From Brevibacillus choshinensis (lineage in GTDB: Bacteria > Bacillota > Bacilli > Brevibacillales > Brevibacillaceae), in contig NZ_LJJB01000010.1 of the NCBI RefSeq assembly GCF_001420695.1, forward strand, positions 390,365-454,364: 64,000 nucleotides of DNA, in the 5' to 3' direction. Under the pieces are notes generated by a model that was given only the letters and a program-made list of their open reading frames with translations, was not told where the DNA came from and did not search any database. The position numbers were made by a program, and so were the translations under genes. This document shows positions 8,996-20,192 of the stretch, piece by piece (positions within the stretch are counted from its first letter, which is position 1; each line of letters starts with the position of its first letter).

Positions 8996-9889
8996 ATGTC
9001 TGAAATGATTATTAAACAGTATAACGAGATCCTAAAAATCATTGAGCGTTATGCAGAAACGGACGGAGTTCACCAAACCGCTATTCCGTCCTTATTTTTC
9101 ATGCGCGATTCAAATGCGTCTGTACCAAGACACGGAATTTATAAACCTTCCTTTTGTATGGTGGTTCAAGGGGCGAAGGAGGTATGGCTTGGCCAAGAGC
9201 GGTTTAGGTATAGTCCTTCCGATTACCTTGTTGCATCCGTTCATTTGCCAGTTACAGCCCAAGTGACTGAAGCCACCCTCGATGTTCCTTATCTAGGGTT
9301 TAAACTTGAATTTACAAGTAATCAAATTCTAGAGGTTTTGGGTAATTCAGAAATCGGTATACGTCCGAGAGAGAATGCGAAACGTGGTATGTTTGTGAGT
9401 CGGATGGAGATGCCATTGTTGGATGTGGTTATCAGGTTAGCTCGTTTGCTGGACTCCCCGAAGGATATCCCAATACTTGCGCCGCTGTTTACGAAAGAAA
9501 TACTGTATAGGATACTTCAAGGACAGCAGGGCGTTACGCTCGCGCAAATTGCAGTAGAAGGTAGCTCCGCTAATCAAATCAAAGACGTTATCGAACATAT
9601 CACCAATAACTATGCTCGTTCATTTCGGATTGAAGAACTTGCCGAAATAGCGAATATGAGTGTTTCTTCGTTTCATCGGCATTTTAAAGAAGTAACTGCC
9701 ATGAGTCCGATTCAGTTCCAAAAACAACTGAGGCTTCAGGAAGCCCGACGTCTATTATTAACCGAGTCAGCAGATGCCACAGATGTGGCATTTCGTGTAG
9801 GCTATGAAAGTCCCTCGCAATTCAGCCGCGAGTATTCTCGAATGTTTGGCTTTCCGCCTAGACAGGATATTAAGCGTTTGAAAGCATAA
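8996..9889 (+). CDS. AraC-family regulator with AraC_N domain
   Basis: 297 residues. Residues about 20-180 form the AraC_N (PF06719-like) ligand domain, seen as RHGIYKPSFCMVVQGAKEVWLG and PYLGFKLEF. The C-terminal 100 residues hold two helix-turn-helix motifs: IEELAEIANMSVSSFHRHFK and DVAFRVGYESPSQFSREYSR. The ATG has GGGGAGG upstream. AraC_N regulators are usually divergent from an oxidoreductase or exporter that they activate, and here that is the MFS-reductase pair. The inducer is unknown. Confidence 0.92.
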   Translation: MSEMIIKQYNEILKIIERYAETDGVHQTAIPSLFFMRDSNASVPRHGIYKPSFCMVVQGAKEVWLGQERFRYSPSDYLVASVHLPVTAQVTEATLDVPYLGFKLEFTSNQILEVLGNSEIGIRPRENAKRGMFVSRMEMPLLDVVIRLARLLDSPKDIPILAPLFTKEILYRILQGQQGVTLAQIAVEGSSANQIKDVIEHITNNYARSFRIEELAEIANMSVSSFHRHFKEVTAMSPIQFQKQLRLQEARRLLLTESADATDVAFRVGYESPSQFSREYSRMFGFPPRQDIKRLKA

Positions 9890-9959
9890 AAAAAACGAAG
9901 CCAGCAATAGCAAAGGTCCAGCACGGCTGTGAGCATGGCTAAATTAATTTCGAGGTTTA

Positions 9960-10078
9960 AACTAACGGGTTCGATAGTTCAATAAAACAGCGGCAGTCTA
10001 GGACTTTATTCTCTCATCCATGGCTGCCGCTGTTTCTATTTTTGGGATCGGACTAATACTTTATATTCCCTGAACACA
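9960..10078. repeat. CTAACGGG repeat, uninterrupted copy
   Basis: Near-identical to 2969-3070 and then to 3130-3150: CTAACGGGTTCGATAGTTCA, hairpin, ACTAATACTTTATATT, CCTGAACA. It lacks the 69-base interruption present in the first copy. No target-site duplication or transposase was identified. Confidence 0.85.
9986..10042 (+). terminator. Terminator inside the repeat
   Basis: ACAGCGGCAG pairs with CTGCCGCTGT followed by TTTCTATTTTT. It would end the AraC transcript, as its twin at 2995 ends the CopZ-like one. Confidence 0.75.
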
Positions 10079-10168
10079 TATACTCACAAGATAATTCTTA
10101 TAAGATTATTAAAAACTCATCAGTCCGACAATCTTTGTCGCAAGTCCGATTCATTATGTCCTATCACA

Positions 10169-10408
10169 TCATTCCAAGCACATGATCGACATCAAAATCA
10201 TCCCCGCAATCACCACTTCACTCTGCTCCACTTCGAGTCCATCTGCATGGCCAGTCACGGGCGAGAGGATGTCCACCGACTTGCCGACCCCGACCAGCGT
10301 GAAGATCACTTCCCCTTCTTCGACCCTGTCCCCTGCGTGGAATCGAATGCGTTCAATCGTTCCGGCGAAGGGAGCTATGACGTCATACTTTAAAGCCAAT
10401 CTGCTCAC
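10169..10408 (-). CDS. Small biotinyl/lipoyl-like domain protein
   Basis: 79 residues from GTG 10408, overlapping the 3' end of the enhancer-binding protein gene by 26 bases. It is a single hammerhead fold: IAPFAGTIERIRFHAGDRVEEGEVIF, then SVDILSPVTGHADGLEV. A lysine at residue 43 sits near the usual attachment point, but the EAMKM or ETDKA context is lacking, so modification is doubtful. It is probably translationally coupled to the regulator. No carboxylase or acyltransferase is nearby, and its role is unknown. The start is uncertain because no strong ribosome binding site is visible. Confidence 0.6.
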   Translation of the reverse strand: MSRLALKYDVIAPFAGTIERIRFHAGDRVEEGEVIFTLVGVGKSVDILSPVTGHADGLEVEQSEVVIAGMILMSIMCLE

Positions 10409-12521
10409 CCCGACTTATTTTCTCTTGGATTTCCTGATATTTGCGGCTGATGGTGGACTGGCTCACTCCCAGCATCTTTGCCGCCAGGGAAGTCGTTTTG
10501 TACTCGTCCATCGCCATTTTGATGAGCTGCTCCTCCATCGCTCTGGTCGCTTCCTTCAGCGGCATAATCTTGGTCAAACGCTGCTTCAGATACTGTTTCT
10601 TCCCTTTCTTCAGCAAGGGAGTAATGTGATGAGCTTCTATCAAATCTTCATCCGCCGTGACCACCAAACGTTCGATGATGTTTTGCAGCTCACGCACATT
10701 GCCTGGCCAGGAGTACGATTCCAACACGTCGAGGGCATCCTGGGACAGCTGGGTTGCACGTTCATATTTTTCATTAAAGGTTTGCAGAAAGTGAAGCCCG
10801 ATCAACGGAATATCCTCGGACCGTTCTCGGAGCGGAGGAATCGCGACTGGTATGACGTTTAGACGGTAGTAAAGGTCTTCGCGGAACGTCCCCTCTTCCA
10901 CCATCTTCTCCAGATTCTTGTTCGTAGCAGCGATGATTTGCACATCTACTTCCACCACTTCGGACCCGCCGATCGGGATGATTTCGCGCTCCTGCAGCAC
11001 CCGCAGTAGCTTCACCTGGAGATTGAGCGGCATCTCTCCGATCTCGTCCAAAAAAAGGACACCCTTGTGCGCCATTCGGAAATAGCCGGGTTTTCCGTTG
11101 GTATTTGCTCCCGTAAAAGCTCCTTTTTCGTAACCGAACAGCTCGCTTTCCAAAAGTGTCTCCGGGATAGCCCCGCAGTTCACTTTCACAAACGGTTTGT
11201 TGCTGCGCGGTCCCCATTCATAAATCGTACGGGCAAACACTTCTTTCCCCACTCCCGATTCCCCGGTCAATAGCACGGTCGAAGAGGTATTGGCAATCTT
11301 GTGGATGTATTTCATCAGCTTTTCGATCTTTTCACTGGCATAGATAAGCTGGCGGTTTTTTCCGTACTGTTTCATATCGCGCAAATGCTCGAGTTCCTTC
11401 TTGTATTTCTCGGACATTTTTTTGGCATGCAACAACTCTTCCTTCAGTTGGACAGTCTCAGTAATGTCCCTCAGAGCGATAACGATCCGCTCCAGCTTCC
11501 CTTTCTCATCGAAGATCGGATTGCCGACAGCCAGCACGTTCTTGCCCGATCGACTTTCCTGTGTGACAGACACTTTTCGTTTGCGCTCGATCACCATTTT
11601 GACGATGGCCGAGAAAAATGTCCCCTCATGCTCCAGCTCCATCAGGTTGAGTCCGATCAGCTGTTCCTTGTCGATCTCCCAGAAGTCTTTGATCAAGTTG
11701 CCGCTGTAGCGCAGCAAGACGCCGTTTTCATCCAGAACCAGGATCTCGTCGTAGATGGAAGAAAGGATTCCCTGAAGATCCGTGTTGAGATTTTTAACAT
11801 ACTCCATCTCCATCGCCATCTTTTCGATAAAAGGCAAATCCTGCAGTACGATGATAGCGCCTGTCACGTGGCCATGCTGATTGCGGATCGGCCCGAAATC
11901 AGCCAGTACCCCGATTCGGTCATTGACGATGATATGGTTCAGGATGGCCTCTCCGTTTTCCACCACCTTATGGAAAACGTCTGGATCGAGCAAATCCCCT
12001 ACTCGTTGCTGCCGGAGCTCCTCCGGTGTGACCCGCACCATCCTCAGCACCTCGGAGCTGAAGTTCTCGATCCGTCCATGCACGTCTGCAATGACAATGC
12101 CCATCGGGATGGAGTTCAACAGCGAGCGAATCCAGTCGGTATGGGCAGATTGATTGGTCAAAAGATAATAGAGGATATCTTCCCGGTGCAAATACCCCTC
12201 TGGCTTGCCATCCCGGTTCTGGATGACGACGACTTCTTCCCCGAATACTTTGAAAAAATCTAACATGTCCGCTTCCTGTTGGAAAAACGTGAGATTTGTG
12301 TGATACGGTAGCTGGCGCACCTGCTGTTTCATCCAATCTGGATCTTCCAGGGACGGCATGATGTCTGTATTTCGTATATAAGCCACAATATTTCCGTCTT
12401 GTTCGGCATCCGTGACAAACACGTAGCGTTCGTTGAAGCGTGACATGATGCTCCACAAATCGTTGGCGGAAGATTCAAACGACACAGTGTACGCTTTTCT
12501 GACAAACCATTTCGAAACCAT
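10383..12521 (-). CDS. Sigma-54 enhancer-binding protein (CBS-PAS-PAS-AAA-HTH)
   Basis: 712 residues from ATG 12521, preceded by GGGAGG; an in-frame GTG-type extension upstream is less likely. The order is a CBS-like pair (about 1-125), PAS (about 130-235), PAS (about 245-355), a short coiled coil, and AAA+ (about 390-625) with Walker A GESGVGKE, the RpoN-contact loop GAFTGA, Walker B LFLDEIGE and sensor SWPGNVREL. A TyrR/Fis-like HTH ends the protein (TTSLAAKMLGVSQSTISRKY). It activates RpoN promoters by ATP hydrolysis after a ligand is sensed by its N-terminus. Its likely targets are the two -24/-12 promoters at 15560 and 18970, which head polyamine and GABA genes. Confidence 0.95.
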   Translation of the reverse strand: MVSKWFVRKAYTVSFESSANDLWSIMSRFNERYVFVTDAEQDGNIVAYIRNTDIMPSLEDPDWMKQQVRQLPYHTNLTFFQQEADMLDFFKVFGEEVVVIQNRDGKPEGYLHREDILYYLLTNQSAHTDWIRSLLNSIPMGIVIADVHGRIENFSSEVLRMVRVTPEELRQQRVGDLLDPDVFHKVVENGEAILNHIIVNDRIGVLADFGPIRNQHGHVTGAIIVLQDLPFIEKMAMEMEYVKNLNTDLQGILSSIYDEILVLDENGVLLRYSGNLIKDFWEIDKEQLIGLNLMELEHEGTFFSAIVKMVIERKRKVSVTQESRSGKNVLAVGNPIFDEKGKLERIVIALRDITETVQLKEELLHAKKMSEKYKKELEHLRDMKQYGKNRQLIYASEKIEKLMKYIHKIANTSSTVLLTGESGVGKEVFARTIYEWGPRSNKPFVKVNCGAIPETLLESELFGYEKGAFTGANTNGKPGYFRMAHKGVLFLDEIGEMPLNLQVKLLRVLQEREIIPIGGSEVVEVDVQIIAATNKNLEKMVEEGTFREDLYYRLNVIPVAIPPLRERSEDIPLIGLHFLQTFNEKYERATQLSQDALDVLESYSWPGNVRELQNIIERLVVTADEDLIEAHHITPLLKKGKKQYLKQRLTKIMPLKEATRAMEEQLIKMAMDEYKTTSLAAKMLGVSQSTISRKYQEIQEKISRGEQIGFKV

Positions 12522-12555
12522 AGGTCCTCCCGAAGTTGCTTGGATTGTTTCTACT

Positions 12556-12561
12556 ATTATA
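12556..12561 (-). promoter_or_regulatory. Possible -10 box of the regulator gene
   Basis: TATAAT on the minus strand, 35 bases before the start codon at 12521. No convincing -35 at the usual distance, so the promoter may be weak or read-through may contribute. Confidence 0.35.
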
Positions 12562-12587
12562 CGCGGGGCTCCCATGGGCGGGAAAGC

Positions 12588-12621
12588 GGAAAAGAAGACC
12601 GGGTGGACAGTCTTCTTTTCC
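12588..12621 (-). terminator. Terminator after the putrescine operon
   Basis: GGAAAAGAAGAC pairs perfectly with GTCTTCTTTTCC around a 10-base loop, the minus-strand arm ending in TCTTCTTTTCC. It separates the aminotransferase gene from the regulator. Confidence 0.8.
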
Positions 12622-12632
12622 TTAGCAGCTGC

Positions 12633-15511
<2,879 letters not shown>

Positions 15512-15559
15512 GCAATGAATCCTCTCCCTTCCGCTTTTCCGTACTCGATAATCTATATG

Positions 15560-15576
15560 AGCAAATCCCGTGCCAA
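15560..15576 (-). promoter_or_regulatory. Sigma-54 (-24/-12) promoter
   Basis: Minus-strand TTGGCACGGGATTTGCT has the invariant GG and GC exactly as in the consensus TGGCAC-N5-TTGCW. Transcription would start near 15548, about 37 bases before the aldehyde dehydrogenase start. It drives the 14036-15511 and 12633-14009 genes. Confidence 0.9.
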
Positions 15577-15620
15577 CATGAAAAGGCTCAATTGCTGGCT
15601 ATTTTTGCTGGTGAATTCAT

Positions 15621-15665
15621 GAATGCATTATGCAAAAAATCATAGATTATGCAAAAATGCATAAG
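15621..15665. promoter_or_regulatory. Upstream activator element, copy 1
   Basis: Two TGCAT/ATGCA-rich half-elements: AATGCATTATGCAAAAA and ATTATGCAAAAATGCATAAG. They lie 45-90 bases upstream of the -24 box at 15576. The whole element matches the one at 19028-19067 read on the other strand. This is the expected place and dyad form for an enhancer-binding protein site. Confidence 0.7.
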
Positions 15666-15705
15666 TCATCATTGTTAGAATGTGACTGCAGGGGGAGAAG
15701 CCCGT

Positions 15706-15897
15706 TTCCATGCTCTGCTCCAGGCTACGTCTGCAAGGGTGCTTATACTGTCCGCTCCGCAACGCCCCCCGGGAAGCGGTAAACGGCGCGCCGCTGACGA
15801 AGGTTACTCATAGATACCGCTTCTGTTGCCCGGGGATTCGTCGCTCCGCTGGGATAGGACTCCACAGTCGCTCCGCCTGGAAACGTGCTTCTCTGCG
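15706..15897 (+). repeat. Long inverted repeat, left arm
   Basis: About 190 bases that match the reverse complement of 16150-16343 at an estimated three positions in four. Shared blocks include CTCCAGGCTACG, AAACGGCGCGC, TCATAGATA and GGACTCCACAGTCGCT. No open frame with a start signal is present. Confidence 0.75.
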
Positions 15898-16009
15898 TGG
15901 CAGTTGCTTGTAAAATGCATGGTTGATATTGCACGGTAGAATGAATAATTGGAAGCGTCAACTACCACAAAACATGAACGGTTAGACAGCTCAATCTCCA
16001 AAACAAAGA

Positions 16010-16051
16010 TAGCTCTCCAGCGAAGCGAAGAGACGCTAAGCAAGAGAGCTA
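16010..16051. other. Stem-loop between the inverted arms
   Basis: TAGCTCTC pairs with GAGAGCTA, with an inner AGCG/CGCT extension. It lies at the centre of the two long arms and has no clear T-run, so termination is only a possibility. Confidence 0.45.
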
Positions 16052-16149
16052 CCCACTATTCTGTTTGGCTCAATTTCATTTTTACTTCTTACAGATGAAC
16101 CTCAAAACCCTTAATTTTTATACTCTGTTGAATATCTTTTCCCTATCCC

Positions 16150-16343
16150 TGTAACGACCAGGAAGCGCGTTTTCAGCCGAGCGACTGTGGAGTCCTGCCC
16201 AGCGGATCAAAGAAGACCGGGGATCAGAAACGATATCTATGAATACTCTGCGAAGCTGCGCGCCGTTTAGCGTTTCCCCCGGGATCGTTGCGGAGAGGAC
16301 AGTCACGACTTCCATGCAGGCGTAGCCTGGAGCGGAGGATGAA
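16150..16343 (-). repeat. Long inverted repeat, right arm
   Basis: Reverse complement of the left arm at 15706-15897, with a 252-base spacer between the arms. It lies directly after the ureohydrolase gene, whose stop is at 16386. Together the arms could fold into a long cruciform or RNA hairpin. Confidence 0.75.
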
Positions 16344-16385
16344 AATGCGCTTCCTCCACCCAAGCCACGTTAAGAACTCTTCTTT

Positions 16386-17318
16386 TTAGCTTTTCAACTT
16401 CAATGCAACCAATGCTGCAAAGTCATGGATCAGCGTCGCGGCGAGCAATGAAGTGATTTGCGTCGGATCGTACGGAGGAAGCACCTCCACCAGGTCAAAG
16501 CCGATGTAGTTCATATCAGTGAGTGAGCGAACCAGTTGCAGTGCCTCGTGGCTGGTGAAGCCACCCACTTCGAGTGTGCCCGTCCCAGGAGCGAAGGCGG
16601 GATCGACAAAGTCAATGTCGAAGGTCAAAAAGCAAGGCGTGTCTCCGATCGTCGCTTTCATTTGCTTCACGACGTCTTCGAAGCCCCGGCTGCGTAGCTC
16701 ATCCGTGGTAATCACGTTATAACCGAGCTCGTAACTGGCTTCCAGATCGCCAGGATGGTTCAGTGTGCCGCGGATGCCGACCTGAAACACCTTGTCCGGC
16801 AGTAGCAGCCCTTCTTCGTAAGCCCGGATAAACGCCGAGCCATGCCAGTATTTCTCATCGTAGTAGGTATCCCACGTATCCGTGTGCGAATCAAACTGGA
16901 TCAAGGCCACTTGACCGTAGACTTTTTTGGCGGCACGCAGAGCAGCCAGCGTGATCGAATGGTCCCCTCCCAACCCGATGGGAACGATGCCTTTTTTCAT
17001 CAAATCGAGCATGGCCGCTTCCATCAATTCGTAGCTCCGATGAATATTGTGCGGAATCACGGGAACATCCCCGATATCAAACGCATGAGTATCTTCAAAT
17101 GGATATACCTTGTGTGTCGGATGATAAGGGAATAGCGTCATAGATGCTTGGCGGATCGCTTGCGGCGCAAACCTGGCCCCTACACGAAAAGAAGCCGCCG
17201 TATCAAACGGCTGTCCCAGGATGGCCACTTTGGCATGATCTCTATGGGAAGGCAGACGCATGAACGTGCCTGTCGTACAAAATTCTGGCTTCACATCTGG
17301 TGTCAGTGGATATTGCAT
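16386..17318 (-). CDS. Agmatinase-family ureohydrolase
   Basis: 310 residues. The manganese-binding ureohydrolase motifs are all present: GLGGDHSIT, FDSHTDTWDT (Ser in place of the usual Ala in DAHxD) and TFDIDFVDPAFAPGTGT. It hydrolyses a guanidino compound to urea plus an amine. Next to putrescine and GABA genes, agmatine to putrescine fits best; 4-guanidinobutyrate to GABA is the main alternative, since sequence alone does not separate agmatinases from guanidinobutyrases. GGAGG precedes the ATG by 12 bases. It is 25 bases downstream of the aldehyde dehydrogenase gene and belongs to the same RpoN-driven operon. Confidence 0.88.
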   Translation of the reverse strand: MQYPLTPDVKPEFCTTGTFMRLPSHRDHAKVAILGQPFDTAASFRVGARFAPQAIRQASMTLFPYHPTHKVYPFEDTHAFDIGDVPVIPHNIHRSYELMEAAMLDLMKKGIVPIGLGGDHSITLAALRAAKKVYGQVALIQFDSHTDTWDTYYDEKYWHGSAFIRAYEEGLLLPDKVFQVGIRGTLNHPGDLEASYELGYNVITTDELRSRGFEDVVKQMKATIGDTPCFLTFDIDFVDPAFAPGTGTLEVGGFTSHEALQLVRSLTDMNYIGFDLVEVLPPYDPTQITSLLAATLIHDFAALVALKLKS

Positions 17319-17343
17319 GGGTTGGAATGCCTCCGATTCTTGA

Positions 17344-18768
17344 TTAATTGCGGTTGAACACCACCAATTTCATCTCGGTCATTTCCTCAACCGCGTATTT
17401 CAGCCCTTCCCGCCCTGTCCCGCTTTCCTTCACGCCACCATACGGCATGTGATCCACCCGGAAGGTCGGGATATCGTTAATCATGACGCCTCCAACATGC
17501 AGCTTTTCTGCTGCCATGAGCGCCGTGTGGATATTGTCTGTGTATATACCTGCCTGCAGACCGTAGCGAGAATCGTTGACCAATGCTATGCCTTCCTCGA
17601 CAGAGGCGATCTTGTTGATCAAGACGATCGGCGCAAACACCTCCTGGCAGGAAACTTTGAGAGCAGGGTCTACACCAAGCAAAACGGTTGGCAAAAGAAC
17701 ACGGCCTTCCGCCTTGCCTCCAGTGATGACTCTAGCTCCATTCTGTTTTGCCTCCTCGATCCATGCCAAGGTGCGGTCCACATCCGCCGGGGAAATCAGC
17801 GCGGACACATCTGTCTTCGGATCGAGTGGATCACCTACGACCAATCGATTGGTTGCTCCCATGAATGCCTTGGCAAATTCCTCATACACATCCTCATGCA
17901 CGTAGACACGCTGTAAGGAAATGCATACCTGTCCCTGGAAGGCAAACGCGCCTTGCACACAGCGGGAGATGATCTTCTGAATATCGACTCCCTTGTCGAT
18001 GATGACAGCGGCGTTGGAGCCTAGCTCCAGTGTGACCCGCTTCAGGCCAGCCTTGTTGCGGATGCCGATCCCTACCGCAGGACTTCCGGTAAACGTCACC
18101 ATCTGGACCCGTTCATCTGTGACGATCTGATCGCCCACCACGCGACCGCTTCCGGTGACGACGTTCAAAGCACCTGATGGCAGGCCAGCTTCCTCTAACA
18201 GCTCCGCCAAAAAGTAGGCGGAAAGAGGAGTCTGAGCGGCAGGCTTCAATACGACTGTATTTCCGGCCGCAATCGCGGGTCCTACCTTGTGCGCTACTAG
18301 ATTCATCGGGAAGTTGAATGGCGTGATCGCTCCTATGACACCAAGCGGTTCCCTTACCGTGTATGCCACGCGATTTTCCCCTCCTGGGGCTGCATCGAGC
18401 GGCAAGGTCTCCCCGTGAATCCGCTTTGCTTCCTCAGCTGCGAATTTGTAGGTCTGAATCGTCCGAGCTACCTCTCCCTTTGCCGTTGCAATCGGTTTGG
18501 CGGCCTCCAGCGCGATGATCTGAGCGGCTTCCTCCGCACGCGCCTCCATCAGCGCTGCGAGCTTTTCCAAAATCGCCGCACGCGCATGTGCCGGGAGCGA
18601 TCTCATCTTGTCTCTAGCCTGTTCGGCTGCTTCGATGGCGGCATCTACTTCCTCAGCCGTTGCCACGGGTATTTCTGCAATTGCCTCCCCGCTATAAGGA
18701 GAGGTCAGTGTGACATATTGGCTTGCTTTTACCCATTCACCGTTGATAAACAAACTCTTTTTTTTCAA
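17344..18768 (-). CDS. Aldehyde dehydrogenase, possible succinate-semialdehyde
   Basis: 474 residues from TTG 18768. AAGGTGA ends 5 bases before this codon, whereas the GTG at 18777 overlaps the site. ALDH features: SPYSGEAIAEIPVA, PFNFPMNLVAHKVGPA, FTGSPAVGIGIRNKAG, ELGSNAAVIIDKG and the nucleophile in FQGQVCISLQR. The GQVCISLQRVYVH variant is found in a broad ALDH group whose members use different aldehydes. Neighbouring GABA genes suggest succinate semialdehyde to succinate. Its ribosome binding site lies in the end of a preceding 45-codon frame, so translation is probably coupled. Confidence 0.85.
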   Translation of the reverse strand: MKKKSLFINGEWVKASQYVTLTSPYSGEAIAEIPVATAEEVDAAIEAAEQARDKMRSLPAHARAAILEKLAALMEARAEEAAQIIALEAAKPIATAKGEVARTIQTYKFAAEEAKRIHGETLPLDAAPGGENRVAYTVREPLGVIGAITPFNFPMNLVAHKVGPAIAAGNTVVLKPAAQTPLSAYFLAELLEEAGLPSGALNVVTGSGRVVGDQIVTDERVQMVTFTGSPAVGIGIRNKAGLKRVTLELGSNAAVIIDKGVDIQKIISRCVQGAFAFQGQVCISLQRVYVHEDVYEEFAKAFMGATNRLVVGDPLDPKTDVSALISPADVDRTLAWIEEAKQNGARVITGGKAEGRVLLPTVLLGVDPALKVSCQEVFAPIVLINKIASVEEGIALVNDSRYGLQAGIYTDNIHTALMAAEKLHVGGVMINDIPTFRVDHMPYGGVKESGTGREGLKYAVEEMTEMKLVVFNRN

Positions 18769-18773
18769 TATGA

Positions 18774-18911
18774 TCACCTTGTTTTTTCATATTTGGTGTC
18801 TCGTCCCAAGCTCAAAGCTTGCAAAGAGAGTGCCCTCACGCCGAATGGGCGCTCCATTGGCACCAGGATCATGGAGAGCAGGACGGCGATTAAAAACAGC
18901 TTGTTTTGCAT
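18774..18911 (-). CDS. Small hydrophobic protein, first frame of the operon
   Basis: 45 codons from ATG 18911, with AAGGAG 8 bases upstream. The first 18 residues form a hydrophobic helix (MQNKLFLIAVLLSMILVP); the rest is polar and basic, ending DTKYEKTR. Its TGA overlaps the aldehyde dehydrogenase start region. It lies about 50 bases downstream of the expected RpoN transcription start, so it is transcribed as the operon's first frame. It could be a small membrane or secreted peptide, or a leader that couples translation. No family is recognised. Confidence 0.5.
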   Translation of the reverse strand: MQNKLFLIAVLLSMILVPMERPFGVRALSLQALSLGRDTKYEKTR

Positions 18912-18969
18912 GTTACCCACTCCTTGCCCCTTCCTACTGGCAGGCGTTTCGCCTTCGTTTATTCATTAT

Positions 18970-18985
18970 TGCAAAAGTTATGCCA
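18970..18985 (-). promoter_or_regulatory. Sigma-54 (-24/-12) promoter
   Basis: Minus-strand TGGCATAACTTTTGCA matches TGGCAY-N5-TTGCA with GG and GC correctly spaced. Start is expected near 18958. It drives the 45-codon frame, the aldehyde dehydrogenase and the ureohydrolase. Confidence 0.88.
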
Positions 18986-19027
18986 ATATCGAATACAGAA
19001 GATTCCTGGTTCGTGGAGTGTACTTTC

Positions 19028-19067
19028 CTATGCATTTTTTCATCATCTATTCTTTTTTGCATAATTA
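19028..19067. promoter_or_regulatory. Upstream activator element, copy 2
   Basis: CTATGCATTTTTTCATCATC followed by TATTCTTTTTTGCATAATTA. Read on the plus strand it aligns along its whole length with the minus-strand reading of 15621-15665. It lies 43-82 bases upstream of the -24 box, so distance is kept while orientation is reversed. Confidence 0.7.
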
Positions 19068-19176
19068 GAAAACTCGCCTACGCCAAGCCTTTTGGCGGAG
19101 CCTTAGTTGCACTTATACTTTCATCTTTTATCGCTTCAGCGAAGGTCAACTTTCTGAAAGTACAAGAAAACAATAA

Positions 19177-19207
19177 TCAGGAGCTGCCTACTAGCAACAG
19201 CTCCTGA
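19177..19207 (-). terminator. Terminator after the gabT remnant
   Basis: TCAGGAGCTG pairs perfectly with CAGCTCCTGA over an 11-base loop, and the minus strand continues TTATTGTTTTCTTG. It isolates the truncated gabT and upstream cluster from the RpoN promoter at 18970. Confidence 0.85.
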
Positions 19208-19229
19208 CTATTCTGCTATCCAGTTCCAG

Positions 19230-20192
19230 TTATGCGAATTCTGTGAACACCTCTTCGATGATATCCAGCGCTTCTGCCAGCTGCTCATCTGTGATGACAA
19301 GCGGAGAGAGAATACGGATCACGTTTTTGAAGATGCCGGCACTGAGTGTAACGACACCACGACGATTGCATTCTGCCACGATTTTGGCGGTCAGCTCGTC
19401 AGCGGGTGTCTTGCTCACCCGATCCTGTACGAGTTCGATGGCCACCATCGCTCCCAACCCGCGCACATCACCAATGACAGCCTGTTTTGCTTGCATCGTC
19501 GTAAATCGTGAAACGACCGTCTCACCGATCCGGTTAGCCTTTTCCAGAAGGTTTTCCTCTTCTATCATTTCAATCACTTTCAACGCAGCTACACATCCGA
19601 GCGGGCTTCCTCCATAGGTTCCACCGATTTGACCTGGCTCAGGTGCCTCCATGATCTCAGCCCGTCCAGTGACGGCACTGATCGGCAAGCCTGCTGCGAT
19701 CGACTTGGACATGGTCATCAGATCAGGGACGACATCAAAGTGCTCCATCGCGAACAGCTTCCCCGTACGCCCAAAGCCGGTCTGGATTTCGTCAGCGATG
19801 AACAGGATGCCATGCTTTTCGCAAATGACCTTCACGCCCTGCACAAACGTCTTGGACGGAACGACGAATCCCCCTTCGCCTTGCACTGGCTCCATGATGA
19901 TTGCTGCTACTTCTTCCGCCGCTACCTCCACGAGGAAAAATTCCTCCAGCTTTTTCAAGATTTCCTGATCCAATTCTTCTGGCGTCATGCCTTGTGGCGC
20001 ACGGTAATAGTAAGGATACTGCATTTTGTATACATCCGGTGCAAATGGACCAAAACCGTATTTGTACGGTTTCACCTTGCTGGTCAATGACATCCCGAGG
20101 AGCGTGCGTCCATGGAATCCGCGCTCAAAGGAAATGATCGCCTTGCGTCCGGTATATTTACGTGCGATCTTGATCGCGTTAGCCTGCGGCAT
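19230..20192 (-). pseudogene. gabT: GABA aminotransferase, 5'-truncated
   Basis: 320 residues remain of about 445. The surviving part is a clean GabT: NAIKIARKYTGRKAIISFER, RGFHGRTLLGMSLTSK, EPVQGEGGFVVPSKTF, ADEIQTGFGRTGK and the PLP lysine in MSKSIAAGLPI. The frame opens at MPQANAIK, just where other GabTs read SGAEAVENAIK, so about 125 N-terminal residues are gone, including the substrate-entry segment and part of the dimer interface. No matching sequence lies upstream, and no good ribosome binding site is present. It is most likely inactive, cut by a rearrangement that joined it to the amidase cluster. Confidence 0.8.

Noticed and set aside
11301-12263. Long open frame antisense to the RpoN activator gene
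   Set aside because: Shadow of the activator's codon bias; His/Asp-rich nonsense composition and no start signal.
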